64,000 nucleotides of DNA, from assembly GCF_007860125.1 (NCBI RefSeq), contig NZ_SJPW01000001.1, positions 310,001 to 374,000 on the forward strand, in the 5' to 3' direction. The notes beneath the pieces are model-generated. The model ran no database searches. It worked only from the letters and a program-made list of their open reading frames with translations, and was not told where the DNA came from. Position numbers and translations under genes: made by a program. Below, piece after piece: positions 27,357 to 37,120 of the stretch. How positions within the stretch are numbered: the stretch's first letter is position 1; the number at the start of each line of letters is the position of its first letter. Source of the stretch: Rubripirellula tenax (GTDB taxonomy: Bacteria; Planctomycetota; Planctomycetia; Pirellulales; Pirellulaceae).

Positions 27357-29168
27357 TTATCGCGATACGAGCGGCTCGATCCAGACACCCCAATCGCCCC
27401 CCGCTCCATCACCCCCTTCGTCGACTCGCAAGGTGAGCGTGTTGACACCGGCAACTGGAATGTCGAACGTAGCCGATTCACCGAGTTGCATTTTCTTGGC
27501 TCGCCAAAGAACTTTTCCATCACCAAGAATTTGAAATCCGACGCTACCAGGATGCTCGGCTTGCAAGCCGCATCGACCAGTCAATCGTTTCCATTCGCCG
27601 TCGAGATGATAGCCATGTTCGGCCGGCGCATGGGCATAAATCCCTCTCGCAAAATAGTCACCATCAATGGACAGCAAACGCTGCTGATCGGGGACGCAAT
27701 CGTACGTTGGCTTCAACCACCCGACGGACTCGGAAAGGGGCGTCCACTCGCTCAAATACTTCCTATCGGGCGAGGCGTCGGTGTCTTCGAAACGATCGAT
27801 AACGGCTTGGCCTATTTTACGCAGCGTTTCGTCGTCCCCCGACGACGCCGCTAGAAATGCCTTCGCCTCATCGAGCTTTTCGCGTCGGAGCGCCTCGATC
27901 ATCGGTTCAAGCTCGACCTCCAACCGCGCCGAGGAAACGACCGGCTTCCCCGTCCCATTCACTTCGTATGAAAACACACGCTGAGTCGTGGATCCGTTGA
28001 CATGACAGGTGACCAGTCGCAACTGGCCTCGGCGACCGGGCGGAAGATCGCCACATTGCAATCCGAACTCACCGCCTTCCCGGGGAACCGCTGAAGCCGT
28101 CGTTGCATCGTAGTCACCGTGGCCCTCGGGATCGAAATACGCAATGACTCCGTGTATCGCAATCGAAGACTCGACGGAGCCTCGAACCACAATCGACCGA
28201 TTTGCATCCACGGACACTCGCAAATCGTTCCACTGCACACTGGATCTTGTGTCAACCGAACGTGGAACGCGAGACACCATCGCCGGATGCGCGGCCAATC
28301 GTATCGCATGCGTCTGGGTCAGAAACGTGCCCTTCCCTTCCCCACGCAACTGTTCGGCATAAGTCCGATTGCCCGATCCCATCAAGGATGTACCGCGAAC
28401 CGCTTCGTCCTTTCGTTGGCGGCAATGGGGAAGCCCCAACGCGTGACCTAGTTCATGGATAACACCGCCGATAAAAATCGAAACGTGCTTTCCGATCGTG
28501 ATATTTCCGTACTCTCCGTCTCGCAGCGGCGTCGTGTCTCGAAGTCGCAGCGGGTCCAGCAACTCTGAATCACACTGCCACGCGGTACCCGATAGACGAT
28601 TGCCGCCGCCATAGTATGGGCTGTGATGTGAAATCGTACTTTTCGCCGCGTCGTAGTCCATCAGATTGCAAAACAACAAGAGCACGCTGCGATCCGGATC
28701 GATCTGACGCTGTCGCAAAATCGGTATCACTTCGTCACGAATTCGACCACCGTCAGGCTTTCCGTAGCTTTCATCGGCATCGTCCCCGACAACATCGATG
28801 ACATCTACCTCGCCATCGGCGTTGCGCAAAACATTCATCGTGCGATCGGGGAATCCGTGGCGTTCCAATTCCGAGGAATAGAAACCGGCTGTTTCATTCA
28901 CGATCCGCCGCATCCGAGCAACGTGGTCCGCCGCTGGCGTTCGATCCTTCGGGGTGAAGTAGACGACGACGACCTGACCCGGTGACGCAACACCGTCGGC
29001 GTTTGCCGAAGTCCGAATTCGGCGATCTGCGGTCGCGATCTCTGTCGCGTCAGCGCGGGGACGCGCATCAACCCCATGCACCGGAGCCGCAGCGGCAACA
29101 AAGACTGCAGTGGCGACTACAGCGAGAAAGAAATGATGAACTGACAGTCTGTTCGATCGTAAATTCAT
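27357..29168 (-). CDS. Secreted metzincin-type zinc metalloprotease with NPCBM-like C-terminal domain
   Basis: A 603-residue protein with a signal peptide (hydrophobic residues 13-30). The extended zinc motif HELGHALGLPH (238-248) and a following SLMG Met-turn (M263) identify a metzincin-type peptidase. The middle section has a beta-sandwich character. The last 130 residues (from about YLSEWTPLSESVGW to WGVWIEPLV) match NPCBM/NEW2-type carbohydrate-binding modules. It is thus a secreted protease probably tethered to glycans. The gene starts 7 bp after the sulfatase stop, so the two are likely co-transcribed, and the pair may act on glycoprotein or sulfated-matrix substrates (inferred). Confidence 0.85.
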   Translation of the reverse strand: MNLRSNRLSVHHFFLAVVATAVFVAAAAPVHGVDARPRADATEIATADRRIRTSANADGVASPGQVVVVYFTPKDRTPAADHVARMRRIVNETAGFYSSELERHGFPDRTMNVLRNADGEVDVIDVVGDDADESYGKPDGGRIRDEVIPILRQRQIDPDRSVLLLFCNLMDYDAAKSTISHHSPYYGGGNRLSGTAWQCDSELLDPLRLRDTTPLRDGEYGNITIGKHVSIFIGGVIHELGHALGLPHCRQRKDEAVRGTSLMGSGNRTYAEQLRGEGKGTFLTQTHAIRLAAHPAMVSRVPRSVDTRSSVQWNDLRVSVDANRSIVVRGSVESSIAIHGVIAYFDPEGHGDYDATTASAVPREGGEFGLQCGDLPPGRRGQLRLVTCHVNGSTTQRVFSYEVNGTGKPVVSSARLEVELEPMIEALRREKLDEAKAFLAASSGDDETLRKIGQAVIDRFEDTDASPDRKYLSEWTPLSESVGWLKPTYDCVPDQQRLLSIDGDYFARGIYAHAPAEHGYHLDGEWKRLTGRCGLQAEHPGSVGFQILGDGKVLWRAKKMQLGESATFDIPVAGVNTLTLRVDEGGDGAGGDWGVWIEPLVSR

Positions 29169-29175
29169 ATCTGAC

Positions 29176-31416
29176 TCAGTTCGCGGCAGCGGTGGGGAGA
29201 CGTTCGCCGTAGATCGGCGGTGTCCAATTCTTGGGCAACTTGCCCTGCGGCTTCACACCCACAGCGTCGTCAGAGATCGGGTGATCCGCGGCCTGCATCA
29301 ACGGCAGGTCGTCGGGCAAGTGCTTGATCATGAAGTCCTTGTATTGGATCTTCATCGCCGGTCCGACGTGAACCTGAACGGCCAAGACACCTTCGAGCGA
29401 TCGGCCATTTACGTCCAAGTCGATCAAGTCAGCCGTCGGGTGACCATCGATCCAGTGTCGATGATGGTTGCCTTCGACCAAGACACGGTAGTCGTGCCAC
29501 TGGTCCGCTTCGAACGATTTGACGGGGAAGTCACCAACGATCCAAGGTGATCCGTCGACGTCGACGATCACTTTTTGGCCCGTATGCGACAAAATTCGGC
29601 GACCCTTTTCTTCGTACAACATGCCGTTGTAGTTCGGGTTATCCGCGACGACATCGCATTGGTAGCCCGTCACGACGTCCAGCCCCATATCGGACCGCGA
29701 CGTGCCACGGTACTGCAGTCCGCTGTTCCCACCGGCGGTCACCTTGACTTTGACTCGTAGATCAAAGTTCTGAACCGTCGACTGTTCCCAAGTGATGAAG
29801 TGGTTCATCTTCAAAGATCCGTCCGTCTTGCCCGTCATGGCTCCGTCCTCGACCGACCAATAGTCCGCGTCGGGCGAATCGGAAAGTGACGTCCAACCAC
29901 GCAGCGATTTTCCGTCAAAGATTCTGACAAAACCATCTTTGTCCACTTTGGCACCCACGTTCGCAGCGGCTTCGGGATGCGGCACCGTTGAATCGGTGAA
30001 CGGATCGGCCAACGGGTCCAACGGGCCCCCCAGTTCGGCAACGACAGCGGTCGTCCGATTGCGCATCGCCGTTAGCGTTTCGGCGTGATCCGGATCAGGG
30101 GCAAGGTTCACCAATTCGTCGGGATCGTTGACCAAGTCATGCAAGAACTCGTGGTTCCCGTCGTCAAAATAGCGGACATATTTGTACTTTTCGTTGCGCA
30201 GACCTTCGAAGGCGGGAATGCGATTTCGGACTGCAAAATGTTCGTGGAACGTTTCGCTTCGCCAATCGGTCGGCTTTGCGTCTTCGACAATGGGACGCAA
30301 ACTGCGGCCCTGATAGCGGTTCGGTATCTCGCCGCCCGCCCAATCCACGAAGGTTGATGGAAGGTCCAAGTTGAGCGCCATGGCGTCGGTCGTCTTGCCT
30401 TGTTGGCTGGCCGGCAGCCGAGGATCGGCGATGATCATCGGGACTCGTAACGCTTCCTCGTAGTGAGACCATTTGCCCGCCAATCCGCGATTGCCCATGT
30501 AGTACCCGTTGTCCGCGGTGTAAACAACGATCGTGTTTTCCGCCAATCCGGCCTCGTCAAGTGCGTCCATGAAACGGCCGATCGCCCGGTCGATACCCGT
30601 GACCATGCGATAGTAGGCTCGCATGTTGGTCTGATATTTGGCGTCGGTATTCCAGCGCCAGAAAAAACGTTCGCGGTTGATCGTTGTTTTCAAGAAGTCG
30701 GGTAGAGCTTCGAAGATTGCCGGATCGCCCAGTCGCGGACTCGGGATCGTGATGTCGTCGTACATGCCGTCCAGTTCGCGAGGCCATGGGAAATGGCCAA
30801 TCCCCGGTCGACGATCGCTGTCTTCGGCATGACATGCGTTGAACCACATGTTCAGCGCGAAAGGTTTGTCCTTGGGTTGCGATTTTACGAAGTCGATGCC
30901 TCGATCAACGATCACGTCGGTTTCGTGTCGCAGCGTTCCGTCGGCTTGTCGTTTGTAATACGGGTTGCGGCCAATCACTTCGACTTCGTCAAAATGGTCT
31001 TCGCGTTGAAACTCCTTCGGCATCTTTGCGTGCCACTTTCCGAAATAGCCCGTCCGATAACCGTTGTCTCGCAGCACGTCGGTGTAAAGTGTTTCGACGG
31101 CGTCCGCCCGCGCGAACTCTGGGTTGGCGGCGGTCCCGTAACTGCGTCCGGTTAGGCCAGTCAGAATCGTCGTACGACTGACCCAGCAGATCGACTGCGA
31201 GACGAACGCATTCTCGAACCGAGTCCCCCGTGCGGCGATGGCGTCGATGTTCGGCGTTTGTATCTGACCGTTGCCATAGCATCCAAGCGTGCTGGTCGTT
31301 TGGTCATCGGTGAAAAAGAAAACGATGTTCGGCTGCTTCGCGTCTTTCGAATCCTCCGCCAACACGTTTGTGACGGCGATCAAAACAAAAAGCATTGCAG
31401 GAAAAGCGACTCTCAT
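29176..31416 (-). CDS. Sulfatase fused to a DUF1080 domain
   Basis: From the ATG at 31416 this is a 746-residue exported protein (signal peptide MRVAFPAMLFVLIAVTNVLA). Residues 28-480 are a type I sulfatase with metal ligands in FFFTDDQ and the formylglycine motif C77-W-V-S-R81. Several conserved GH/DNGYYMG-type segments follow. Residues about 500-720 are a DUF1080 (3-keto-disaccharide hydrolase / concanavalin-like) domain beginning GFVRIFDGKSLRGW. The likely substrate is a sulfated polysaccharide. It is transcribed divergently from the GH9 gene and overlaps no other gene. The position-3 Val in place of the usual Pro/Ala of the formylglycine motif is noted, but the Cys and Arg are intact. Confidence 0.9.
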   Translation of the reverse strand: MRVAFPAMLFVLIAVTNVLAEDSKDAKQPNIVFFFTDDQTTSTLGCYGNGQIQTPNIDAIAARGTRFENAFVSQSICWVSRTTILTGLTGRSYGTAANPEFARADAVETLYTDVLRDNGYRTGYFGKWHAKMPKEFQREDHFDEVEVIGRNPYYKRQADGTLRHETDVIVDRGIDFVKSQPKDKPFALNMWFNACHAEDSDRRPGIGHFPWPRELDGMYDDITIPSPRLGDPAIFEALPDFLKTTINRERFFWRWNTDAKYQTNMRAYYRMVTGIDRAIGRFMDALDEAGLAENTIVVYTADNGYYMGNRGLAGKWSHYEEALRVPMIIADPRLPASQQGKTTDAMALNLDLPSTFVDWAGGEIPNRYQGRSLRPIVEDAKPTDWRSETFHEHFAVRNRIPAFEGLRNEKYKYVRYFDDGNHEFLHDLVNDPDELVNLAPDPDHAETLTAMRNRTTAVVAELGGPLDPLADPFTDSTVPHPEAAANVGAKVDKDGFVRIFDGKSLRGWTSLSDSPDADYWSVEDGAMTGKTDGSLKMNHFITWEQSTVQNFDLRVKVKVTAGGNSGLQYRGTSRSDMGLDVVTGYQCDVVADNPNYNGMLYEEKGRRILSHTGQKVIVDVDGSPWIVGDFPVKSFEADQWHDYRVLVEGNHHRHWIDGHPTADLIDLDVNGRSLEGVLAVQVHVGPAMKIQYKDFMIKHLPDDLPLMQAADHPISDDAVGVKPQGKLPKNWTPPIYGERLPTAAAN

Positions 31417-31552
31417 GGCATCCAGGGGGCACAAAGGTGGGGGCGAAAGCAAGTTGCCAGCCGCATAGACGACGGGTGATCGGTGGCGCGGGCGATTCGG
31501 TGCGCCAGCACGCGAGGCTAGATTCTAACCCAATGCGAATAGCCCGGGTGGG

Positions 31553-31622
31553 CGGCACTGAGCGGGCGCATCTGAGCGACCGCATCTGAGCGACCGCAAC
31601 TGAGCGACCGCAACTGGGCGGG
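31553..31622. repeat. 14-bp tandem repeat in the sulfatase/GH9 intergenic region
   Basis: The unit CGCATCTGAGCGAC occurs twice exactly (31567-31580, 31581-31594), then as CGCAACTGAGCGAC (31595-31608) and as a degenerate copy (31609-31622). A further partial copy precedes them. It lies between two divergent genes, 67 bp upstream of the GH9 start. It could be a cluster of operator sites or simply a slippage repeat. Confidence 0.8.
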
Positions 31623-31688
31623 CTACAATGGGCAACCGACCGCGAACGTCGATACTCAAAGCCCTATGAATTCAGGCGACAGATCACG

Positions 31689-34649
31689 ATGCGTTTTCCA
31701 ATTCGACCCGACCAGATATTCGCGACTGTCGCTTGCTGTCTTTTGACTCAAACGATGGCCGATGCTCAGGAACCGACATCGCCGCCGAGACAAGCGGTGA
31801 TTGCCGACTTTGATCAACCGTTCTTGTTTGCCTATGGAACGTGGCAGGACAAAGCCAAGACGACCGACGGAATCGCAATCATCGCGGGCGTCACCAATCA
31901 AGGCGGCGCGGGATTGAACGTCTCGATCGATCTAACGGAAAATGAAAATGGGTCACCCGCGATGCGCGTTAGAACGGGCCCCAACAACCAAATGCAATCC
32001 GTTCGGTTGATCCTGGTATGTGAAAGCGACTACAAGCCCGTTTGGCAATTCGACTTGCCGCCTTCGGATGGCCAATGGCACTGGATCACGCCTCGCGATG
32101 GTGCTTCGCTGCAAGCGCCGAACTCCACCGAAGAACCTGTCGATGGTCCGATGGAGGTCGATCGTGTGGTGCAGTGGCAGATCACGGGCGATTGGGCCGG
32201 GAACGTTGCGGCAGATATCCAAATTGACCAAGTCGCCGTTGTAGCAGCAACGAAATCAATGCTGCAGGAACGACAACGATCCTCCGATCAAAAGTCGAAA
32301 CAAGCCGAAGAAAAACTGCAAGAACAAAATCGTTTGCTGGAACAGTTCTCTGAACGAACCGAGAATTCGCCGCGCGTGGTGCGAACCAGCATGGCGGCGG
32401 CAGACGTCGTGGCGATCGAAATTCTTGCGGGGAAAATGTCGACTTGCAAGCATCAAGCATACCGATCCGAACCCGACGATACGATCGTCCAGCGCAAAGA
32501 TCAGAACGGCGATGTGGTCGAGTATCAGTTGGTTCGCGGCGGCGAAACCATCGGTTCGTTGATCGGCAATGACCGAAATTGGTTGGTAACGTGGGAACGA
32601 GTCTCCGGAGATCCCTTGTTGCTGTTTGTCGCCGACGATCCCGAAAACTTCCAGATCCGAATCGACGGAAATCCTGCGTTCACGCCTGTGCGTGTTTCGC
32701 GAAAGTCACGCGTCAACGGTTGGGCACAAGGATCGCGGGAACTCTCGCTTCACCACACGCTCTATCTGCATCTTTCCGAACCGATCTCGGCGGGTTCGAC
32801 GATGAATGTTGCCATGGGACGACTCAACACTCAGAAAAGCGAGGCCACGCTGACTTTCGATCCGCGTACCGTTCGTAGCGAATCGGTGCATGTGCATCAA
32901 ATCGGCTTTCGGACTGACGATCCCGTCAAGCGAGCGTTCGTATCGTGCTGGTTGGGTACCGGCGGACCGCAAAAGCAACCGGAACGCTTTCCGTTTTCGA
33001 TCGTCGACGATGCGACCGGACGCGTGGCTCATCGTGGAACGGGCGAGTGTCACTTCCCATCAAGCAAACCGGAAGCGATGGCTCGCTCGGCCAACTTCAA
33101 TGGGACCGACGTCGCACGAATGGACTTCAGCGATTTTCGAACAGCCGGTCGTTACCGCGTTGTCGTCGACGGAGTCGGTTGTTCGTATCCGTTTACCATA
33201 GGGCAAGATGTTTGGACGTCGGCATGGCGATCGCAGTTACGTGGTCTGTACAACAATCGGTCCGGCATCGAACTCGGTCCACCGCTCACGAACTTTCGCA
33301 AGCCGCGCGACATGAATCCGGAAGACGGTTATCGCGTGACGCGTTCGACTTATCGAGCCGTCGAGGCAGGCAACGAAGCGTTCGAGCAACTGGTTGCCGG
33401 CGACACGGGCGAACCTGCGCCCGGTTGGGGCGGCTATCACGACGCGGGTGACTGGAACCCTCGCCGAGTCACTCACATGCGAGTGACGATGGCCATGTTA
33501 GAACTCTTCGATCAGTTTCCCGAGCGGCTTCGCACGTTCGACTTGAACATTCCGAAGGACGGAGATCTGCCTGACATGCTTGCCGAAGCGGTCTTTGAGT
33601 TCTCCTGCTTCCGTCGGTTACAGCTTGCAAACGGCGGTGTCGGCATGGGGCTAGAAAGTCGCGGCGATCCGAGGCCGATGGAAACCAGTTGGCACAACAG
33701 TTTTCCCAGCTATGCGTACGCGCCGGACTACTTATCCAGTTGGTGTTACGCATCTGTCGCAGCCCGCTTGTCTCGATTGATCGAACCGTTTGATGCGGGC
33801 CGAGCGGCGGACTTCCTTGAAAGTGGCAAGCGAGCCATGGCATTTGCGGAACTCGATTTTGATCGTGACGAAGCAGCGGGACTCACCAAAGATCGTCCGT
33901 CGACGTGGGAAGCCACCGACTATCGCAACCTTGCCGCACTGGAACTCTATCGCACAACACGCGACGAACGGTATCACGACGTTTTTCTCGAAAACACGGT
34001 GCTGACTGCCGATCAACCGGAGTTGTTCCGTTATGGAACGGCGATCCAGCGTGACCATGCGTTTCACTACGCGCGGCTTCCGCCGGGCATGGGCGACGAT
34101 GGGATAAAAACAAAAGCCATTGCAGCAATCGAACGACTGGCCGTTCGCGGAATGGAGTATGCATCGAAGAACGCATTCAACGTGACCAGCGTTGATCCAT
34201 GGAAACCGCAATTCATCGGCTTCTATTCGACTGCTGACGCGTATGACATGACACGCGCGCATGCGTTGACCGGCAAACTGGAATACCTGATCGGCGCCGT
34301 CCAAGCGACTCAGTTCCAAAGCGGGTGCAACCCCAACAATCTCGTTTACACGACCGGCGTGGGCGCCAACCCAGTCAAACATGTCTTCAAGTTGGACGCA
34401 CGATTCACAGGCCAACCCGTGCCCGAAGGACTGACGCCGTACGGCAACATCGACTTCGAAAAATGGAATGACGAAGGAACCACTTGGCCGATAAAATGGG
34501 TCATCGGCAACGTCACTCAGCCCAACCCGTACGCCTGGCCGACGCACGAAGCGTACTGGGACTTGGGCGGTTGGCCGATGTTAGAAGAATTCACCGTCGA
34601 CGCATGGACCCCCAACGTCCTTGTTTGGGGGTACTTGGCTTTTCGCTAG
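31689..34649 (+). CDS. Glycoside hydrolase family 9 protein with N-terminal modules
   Basis: A 986-residue protein with a signal peptide (about residues 1-26). Residues 30-190 form a beta-rich, CBM-like region. A charged coiled-coil linker (about 190-225) and a second beta-rich region follow. The Ig-like N-domain of GH9 enzymes (SVHVHQIGFRTDDPVKRAF, about 398-505) precedes the (alpha/alpha)6 catalytic domain. That domain contains GGYHDAGDWNPRR with D585 and D588 as the expected catalytic-base aspartates. The general-acid Glu is probably in the C-terminal HEAYWDLGGWPMLEEF region (E954, E966 or E967). GH9 enzymes cut beta-1,4-glucans or remove glucosyl/glucosaminyl groups; the specificity here is not clear. 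It is transcribed divergently from the sulfatase. Confidence 0.88.
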   Translation: MRFPIRPDQIFATVACCLLTQTMADAQEPTSPPRQAVIADFDQPFLFAYGTWQDKAKTTDGIAIIAGVTNQGGAGLNVSIDLTENENGSPAMRVRTGPNNQMQSVRLILVCESDYKPVWQFDLPPSDGQWHWITPRDGASLQAPNSTEEPVDGPMEVDRVVQWQITGDWAGNVAADIQIDQVAVVAATKSMLQERQRSSDQKSKQAEEKLQEQNRLLEQFSERTENSPRVVRTSMAAADVVAIEILAGKMSTCKHQAYRSEPDDTIVQRKDQNGDVVEYQLVRGGETIGSLIGNDRNWLVTWERVSGDPLLLFVADDPENFQIRIDGNPAFTPVRVSRKSRVNGWAQGSRELSLHHTLYLHLSEPISAGSTMNVAMGRLNTQKSEATLTFDPRTVRSESVHVHQIGFRTDDPVKRAFVSCWLGTGGPQKQPERFPFSIVDDATGRVAHRGTGECHFPSSKPEAMARSANFNGTDVARMDFSDFRTAGRYRVVVDGVGCSYPFTIGQDVWTSAWRSQLRGLYNNRSGIELGPPLTNFRKPRDMNPEDGYRVTRSTYRAVEAGNEAFEQLVAGDTGEPAPGWGGYHDAGDWNPRRVTHMRVTMAMLELFDQFPERLRTFDLNIPKDGDLPDMLAEAVFEFSCFRRLQLANGGVGMGLESRGDPRPMETSWHNSFPSYAYAPDYLSSWCYASVAARLSRLIEPFDAGRAADFLESGKRAMAFAELDFDRDEAAGLTKDRPSTWEATDYRNLAALELYRTTRDERYHDVFLENTVLTADQPELFRYGTAIQRDHAFHYARLPPGMGDDGIKTKAIAAIERLAVRGMEYASKNAFNVTSVDPWKPQFIGFYSTADAYDMTRAHALTGKLEYLIGAVQATQFQSGCNPNNLVYTTGVGANPVKHVFKLDARFTGQPVPEGLTPYGNIDFEKWNDEGTTWPIKWVIGNVTQPNPYAWPTHEAYWDLGGWPMLEEFTVDAWTPNVLVWGYLAFR

Positions 34650-34711
34650 GCGGGCTCCCAAGAGTTACCGGGAGTTCCCACGAGCGACCCGTCGCGCGGT
34701 GCGAACAACAA

Positions 34712-34776
34712 GTGGGAGAGGCTTCCAGGTTGTCATTGAAACTCGCCTGAAATGACAGCCTGGAATGCTATCCCAC
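34712..34776. repeat. Long imperfect palindrome (REP-like element or two-way terminator)
   Basis: The arms GTGGGA...TTCCAGG-T-TGTCATT and AATGACA-G-CCTGGAA...TCCCAC pair over most of 26 bases around a 13-base loop. It sits between the convergent GH9 and DUF1080 genes, so it could fold as a terminator in both directions. The high symmetry also fits a dispersed REP-type repeat. It should be compared across the rest of the genome. Confidence 0.85.
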
Positions 34777-34793
34777 GTTGTCAATCCGAACGC

Positions 34794-35555
34794 TTATCGC
34801 AGGTACGGTTCTGCGGTTTGTTCGCCCGCGGCTTGCTTGAATTCGCGGACCCAAATGTTGCGGAAGCGGACGGGGTTCTTGTGATCTTGGATCGAGATCG
34901 GACCCTTTTCGCCATGCGCCTTGTATTCCGGCGGACGATTGAAGGGAGTATCCCCCTTGAGTTCGAAGTGATTGTGGATCAACACACCGTTCAAGAAAAC
35001 CGTCATGTAGGCCGGCGACTTCAGCGATCCATCTTCATTGAATCGTGGCGCTGTCCACGCGATGTCGTAAGTGTTCCATTCGCCCGGCTTTCGGTTGACG
35101 TTTGCCGCCGGTGGCGTTTGTTTGTAGATCGCACCCGCTTGGCCGTCGTGATAGGTTTCGTTCTCGTAAGAATCCAGCACCTGCAATTCGTATTTGCCCA
35201 TCATGAAGATGCCGCTATTTCCACGACCTTGGCCGGTGCCTTCGGCGGGCAGCGGCGCCGACCACTCGACGTGAAGTTGGCAATCACCGAATTCATCTTT
35301 GCTGACGATGAATCCCTTGCCAACGATGGCCGCGCCGTCTTCGATCGTCCACGTTTCGGCGCCGTTCCAGTTCGAATAGTCCGTGCCATCGAACAGGACG
35401 ACCGCGTCGGCCGGTGGCGCGTTGTCCGTTTCGCCGGGTGTCACAATCGGCGGAGTGTCCCAGGTGATGCCGTTGAGATATTCTTCCGCGCCGGAGAATC
35501 CGGCGATCGACAGGGAAAGGATGGCGGACAGGGTGAACGCAAAAGTACGTCGCAT
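34794..35555 (-). CDS. DUF1080 (3-keto-disaccharide hydrolase) family secreted protein
   Basis: A 253-residue protein with a signal peptide (MRRTFAFTLSAILSLSIAGF, cleavage near FSGA). It consists of one DUF1080 concanavalin-like domain (about 48-245) with the features ADAVVLFDGTDYSNW, GQGRGNSGIFMMGKYELQVLDSYEN and PISIQDHKNPVRFRNIWV. Some DUF1080 members hydrolyse 3-keto-glucosides, while others are thought to be binding modules. It is a single gene, convergent with the GH9 gene and unlinked to the sulfatase that also carries this domain. Confidence 0.9.
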   Translation of the reverse strand: MRRTFAFTLSAILSLSIAGFSGAEEYLNGITWDTPPIVTPGETDNAPPADAVVLFDGTDYSNWNGAETWTIEDGAAIVGKGFIVSKDEFGDCQLHVEWSAPLPAEGTGQGRGNSGIFMMGKYELQVLDSYENETYHDGQAGAIYKQTPPAANVNRKPGEWNTYDIAWTAPRFNEDGSLKSPAYMTVFLNGVLIHNHFELKGDTPFNRPPEYKAHGEKGPISIQDHKNPVRFRNIWVREFKQAAGEQTAEPYLR

Positions 35556-35626
35556 TGCAAAGAACTCACGAAAGCGAGGGAAAGTGGACGGGCACGATGT
35601 CCAACAGGATAGTCGGTAACGCGACG

Positions 35627-36166
35627 CTACTTTTTACCCATAGCTCGCTTTGACGCGAAAAAATCGGTCAAAATTCGTCCTGCCGCCTCGGCCATCACGC
35701 CGGACGTGACCAAACATTGATGATTCAGCCGGGTGTCTTCAAGCACTCGGTACAGACTGGTCACGGCGCCGCCTTTGGGGTCCGATGCGCCGAAAACGAT
35801 GCGAGGAATTCGCGACTGCAAGATCGCGCCGGCGCACATCAGACAGGGTTCAAGGGTGACGTACAACGTGCACCGTTCCAACCGCCAATCCTCGATCGAC
35901 GCGGCGGCTTGTGTGATCGCAATCATCTCGGCATGCGCGGTCGGGTCGTGAAGCGATTCGCGTTGGTTCGATGCCGACGCAATCAAGTCGCCGTCGCGGA
36001 TGATCACGGCGCCGACGGGTACTTCGTCGGCCGTGGCGGCTTCATGAGCTTGCTCGAGCGCACGGGTCATCCAGTGGGCATCGAACTGAGCCAATAGGAT
36101 TCCCTCGTCGCCGTCGCCACCACGATCACCTTCGTCATCCATCGGTTGGTCGCTACGCAAAATCAT
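35627..36166 (-). CDS. tadA: tRNA-specific adenosine deaminase
   Basis: This enzyme converts the wobble adenosine of tRNA-Arg(ACG) to inosine. The zinc site is complete: HAE at 78-80 with E80 as proton shuttle, and PCLMC with C108 and C111. The segments [10 protein letters not shown] and the C-terminal [22 protein letters not shown] also match TadA. The start at 36166 is chosen because its ATG overlaps the stop of the upstream gene (ATGA). It leaves about 32 extra acidic N-terminal residues compared with E. coli TadA; an internal ATG (36070) would give a standard-length protein. Confidence 0.93.
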   Translation of the reverse strand: MILRSDQPMDDEGDRGGDGDEGILLAQFDAHWMTRALEQAHEAATADEVPVGAVIIRDGDLIASASNQRESLHDPTAHAEMIAITQAAASIEDWRLERCTLYVTLEPCLMCAGAILQSRIPRIVFGASDPKGGAVTSLYRVLEDTRLNHQCLVTSGVMAEAAGRILTDFFASKRAMGKK

Positions 36167-36924
36167 TCGTCTTCCGCCTTGCGTTTCTCGGCAGCCAGCT
36201 TCGCTTCCGCCAATTCGGTTTCGGTTAGCGAGCGGATACGAGGTTTCCGATATTCGACGTCGCACATGTAGGCGGCGATGCCGATCGGCATGCAGACTTC
36301 CATTTCATAACGCAAACCAAACGAGTGACCTTCGCGAGGCTGTTCGATCGACAATTTATCGTCGACCCAAGTTTGAATCTGATAGGGGTCCACACGGGCG
36401 CGGACCTTGTACCACGTACCGTTCTCGAAGGTTTGGTAATACGTTTGCGAATTCTCGCTGGCATCAAGCCCGTCAATGCTGCTGATGCCGACGACACCGC
36501 CGCCCCAACCGCCCAGCACATAGGTCACGTTCTTTTCGCCGACGGGAAAGGTCAAGCCACAGAAAAAATCGAAGCCATCGGTACGGCGCGCTTCCACTTC
36601 TATCTCGAAACTCTCTTTCGGCGCATCGCCTTCCCATCGCACGCCCGACAACGGATCACCGACCCCCAATTTGACCGAATCGCCGCTCTTTGCGTCTGGC
36701 TTGATTTCCAAAGACCCGTCGCCGCCGAATTGGCTACTGACCCACTTGCCCGTCATAGGCCGCCAATCGAATTTTGGGGCCGAGTCCGGTTTCTCGACCG
36801 TCTTCCCAGGCATATCCGCTTCAGCGACGGGGGCAGACACCGGGTCGTCACCGGTCGCTAGCGGCAAAGAAAACAGCAAAAACGAAAAAACGACGCATGT
36901 CGCAAAACGATTCACGAACGGCAC
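36163..36924 (-). CDS. Secreted LamG/DUF1080-like protein of unknown function
   Basis: A 253-residue protein with a signal peptide ([15 protein letters not shown]). The body is a single beta-sandwich with segments like [45 protein letters not shown] and [15 protein letters not shown], typical of LamG/DUF1080-like jelly rolls. A charged C-terminal helix rich in Ala, Glu and Lys ends the protein. It overlaps tadA by four bases (ATGA), an unexpected pairing of an exported protein with a tRNA editing enzyme. Function unknown. Confidence 0.75.
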   Translation of the reverse strand: MPFVNRFATCVVFSFLLFSLPLATGDDPVSAPVAEADMPGKTVEKPDSAPKFDWRPMTGKWVSSQFGGDGSLEIKPDAKSGDSVKLGVGDPLSGVRWEGDAPKESFEIEVEARRTDGFDFFCGLTFPVGEKNVTYVLGGWGGGVVGISSIDGLDASENSQTYYQTFENGTWYKVRARVDPYQIQTWVDDKLSIEQPREGHSFGLRYEMEVCMPIGIAAYMCDVEYRKPRIRSLTETELAEAKLAAEKRKAEDE

Positions 36925-37120
36925 CTATAAATATCGATGGAAGGAATGCGGACTCTGTCGATTTTGCCGGCCTTATGAGATGTGCCGATCGGAAATCTGG
37001 ATACGACGACGGTTCCATTCCCAAACGAGTAACCACGTGCTGCAGTCTCGCCCACTCGTCCGAAAAAGTTTCCGCACGGATTGGAAACAACAGCCAGCCT
37101 ACTTGATCGAAGCCTTGCCG

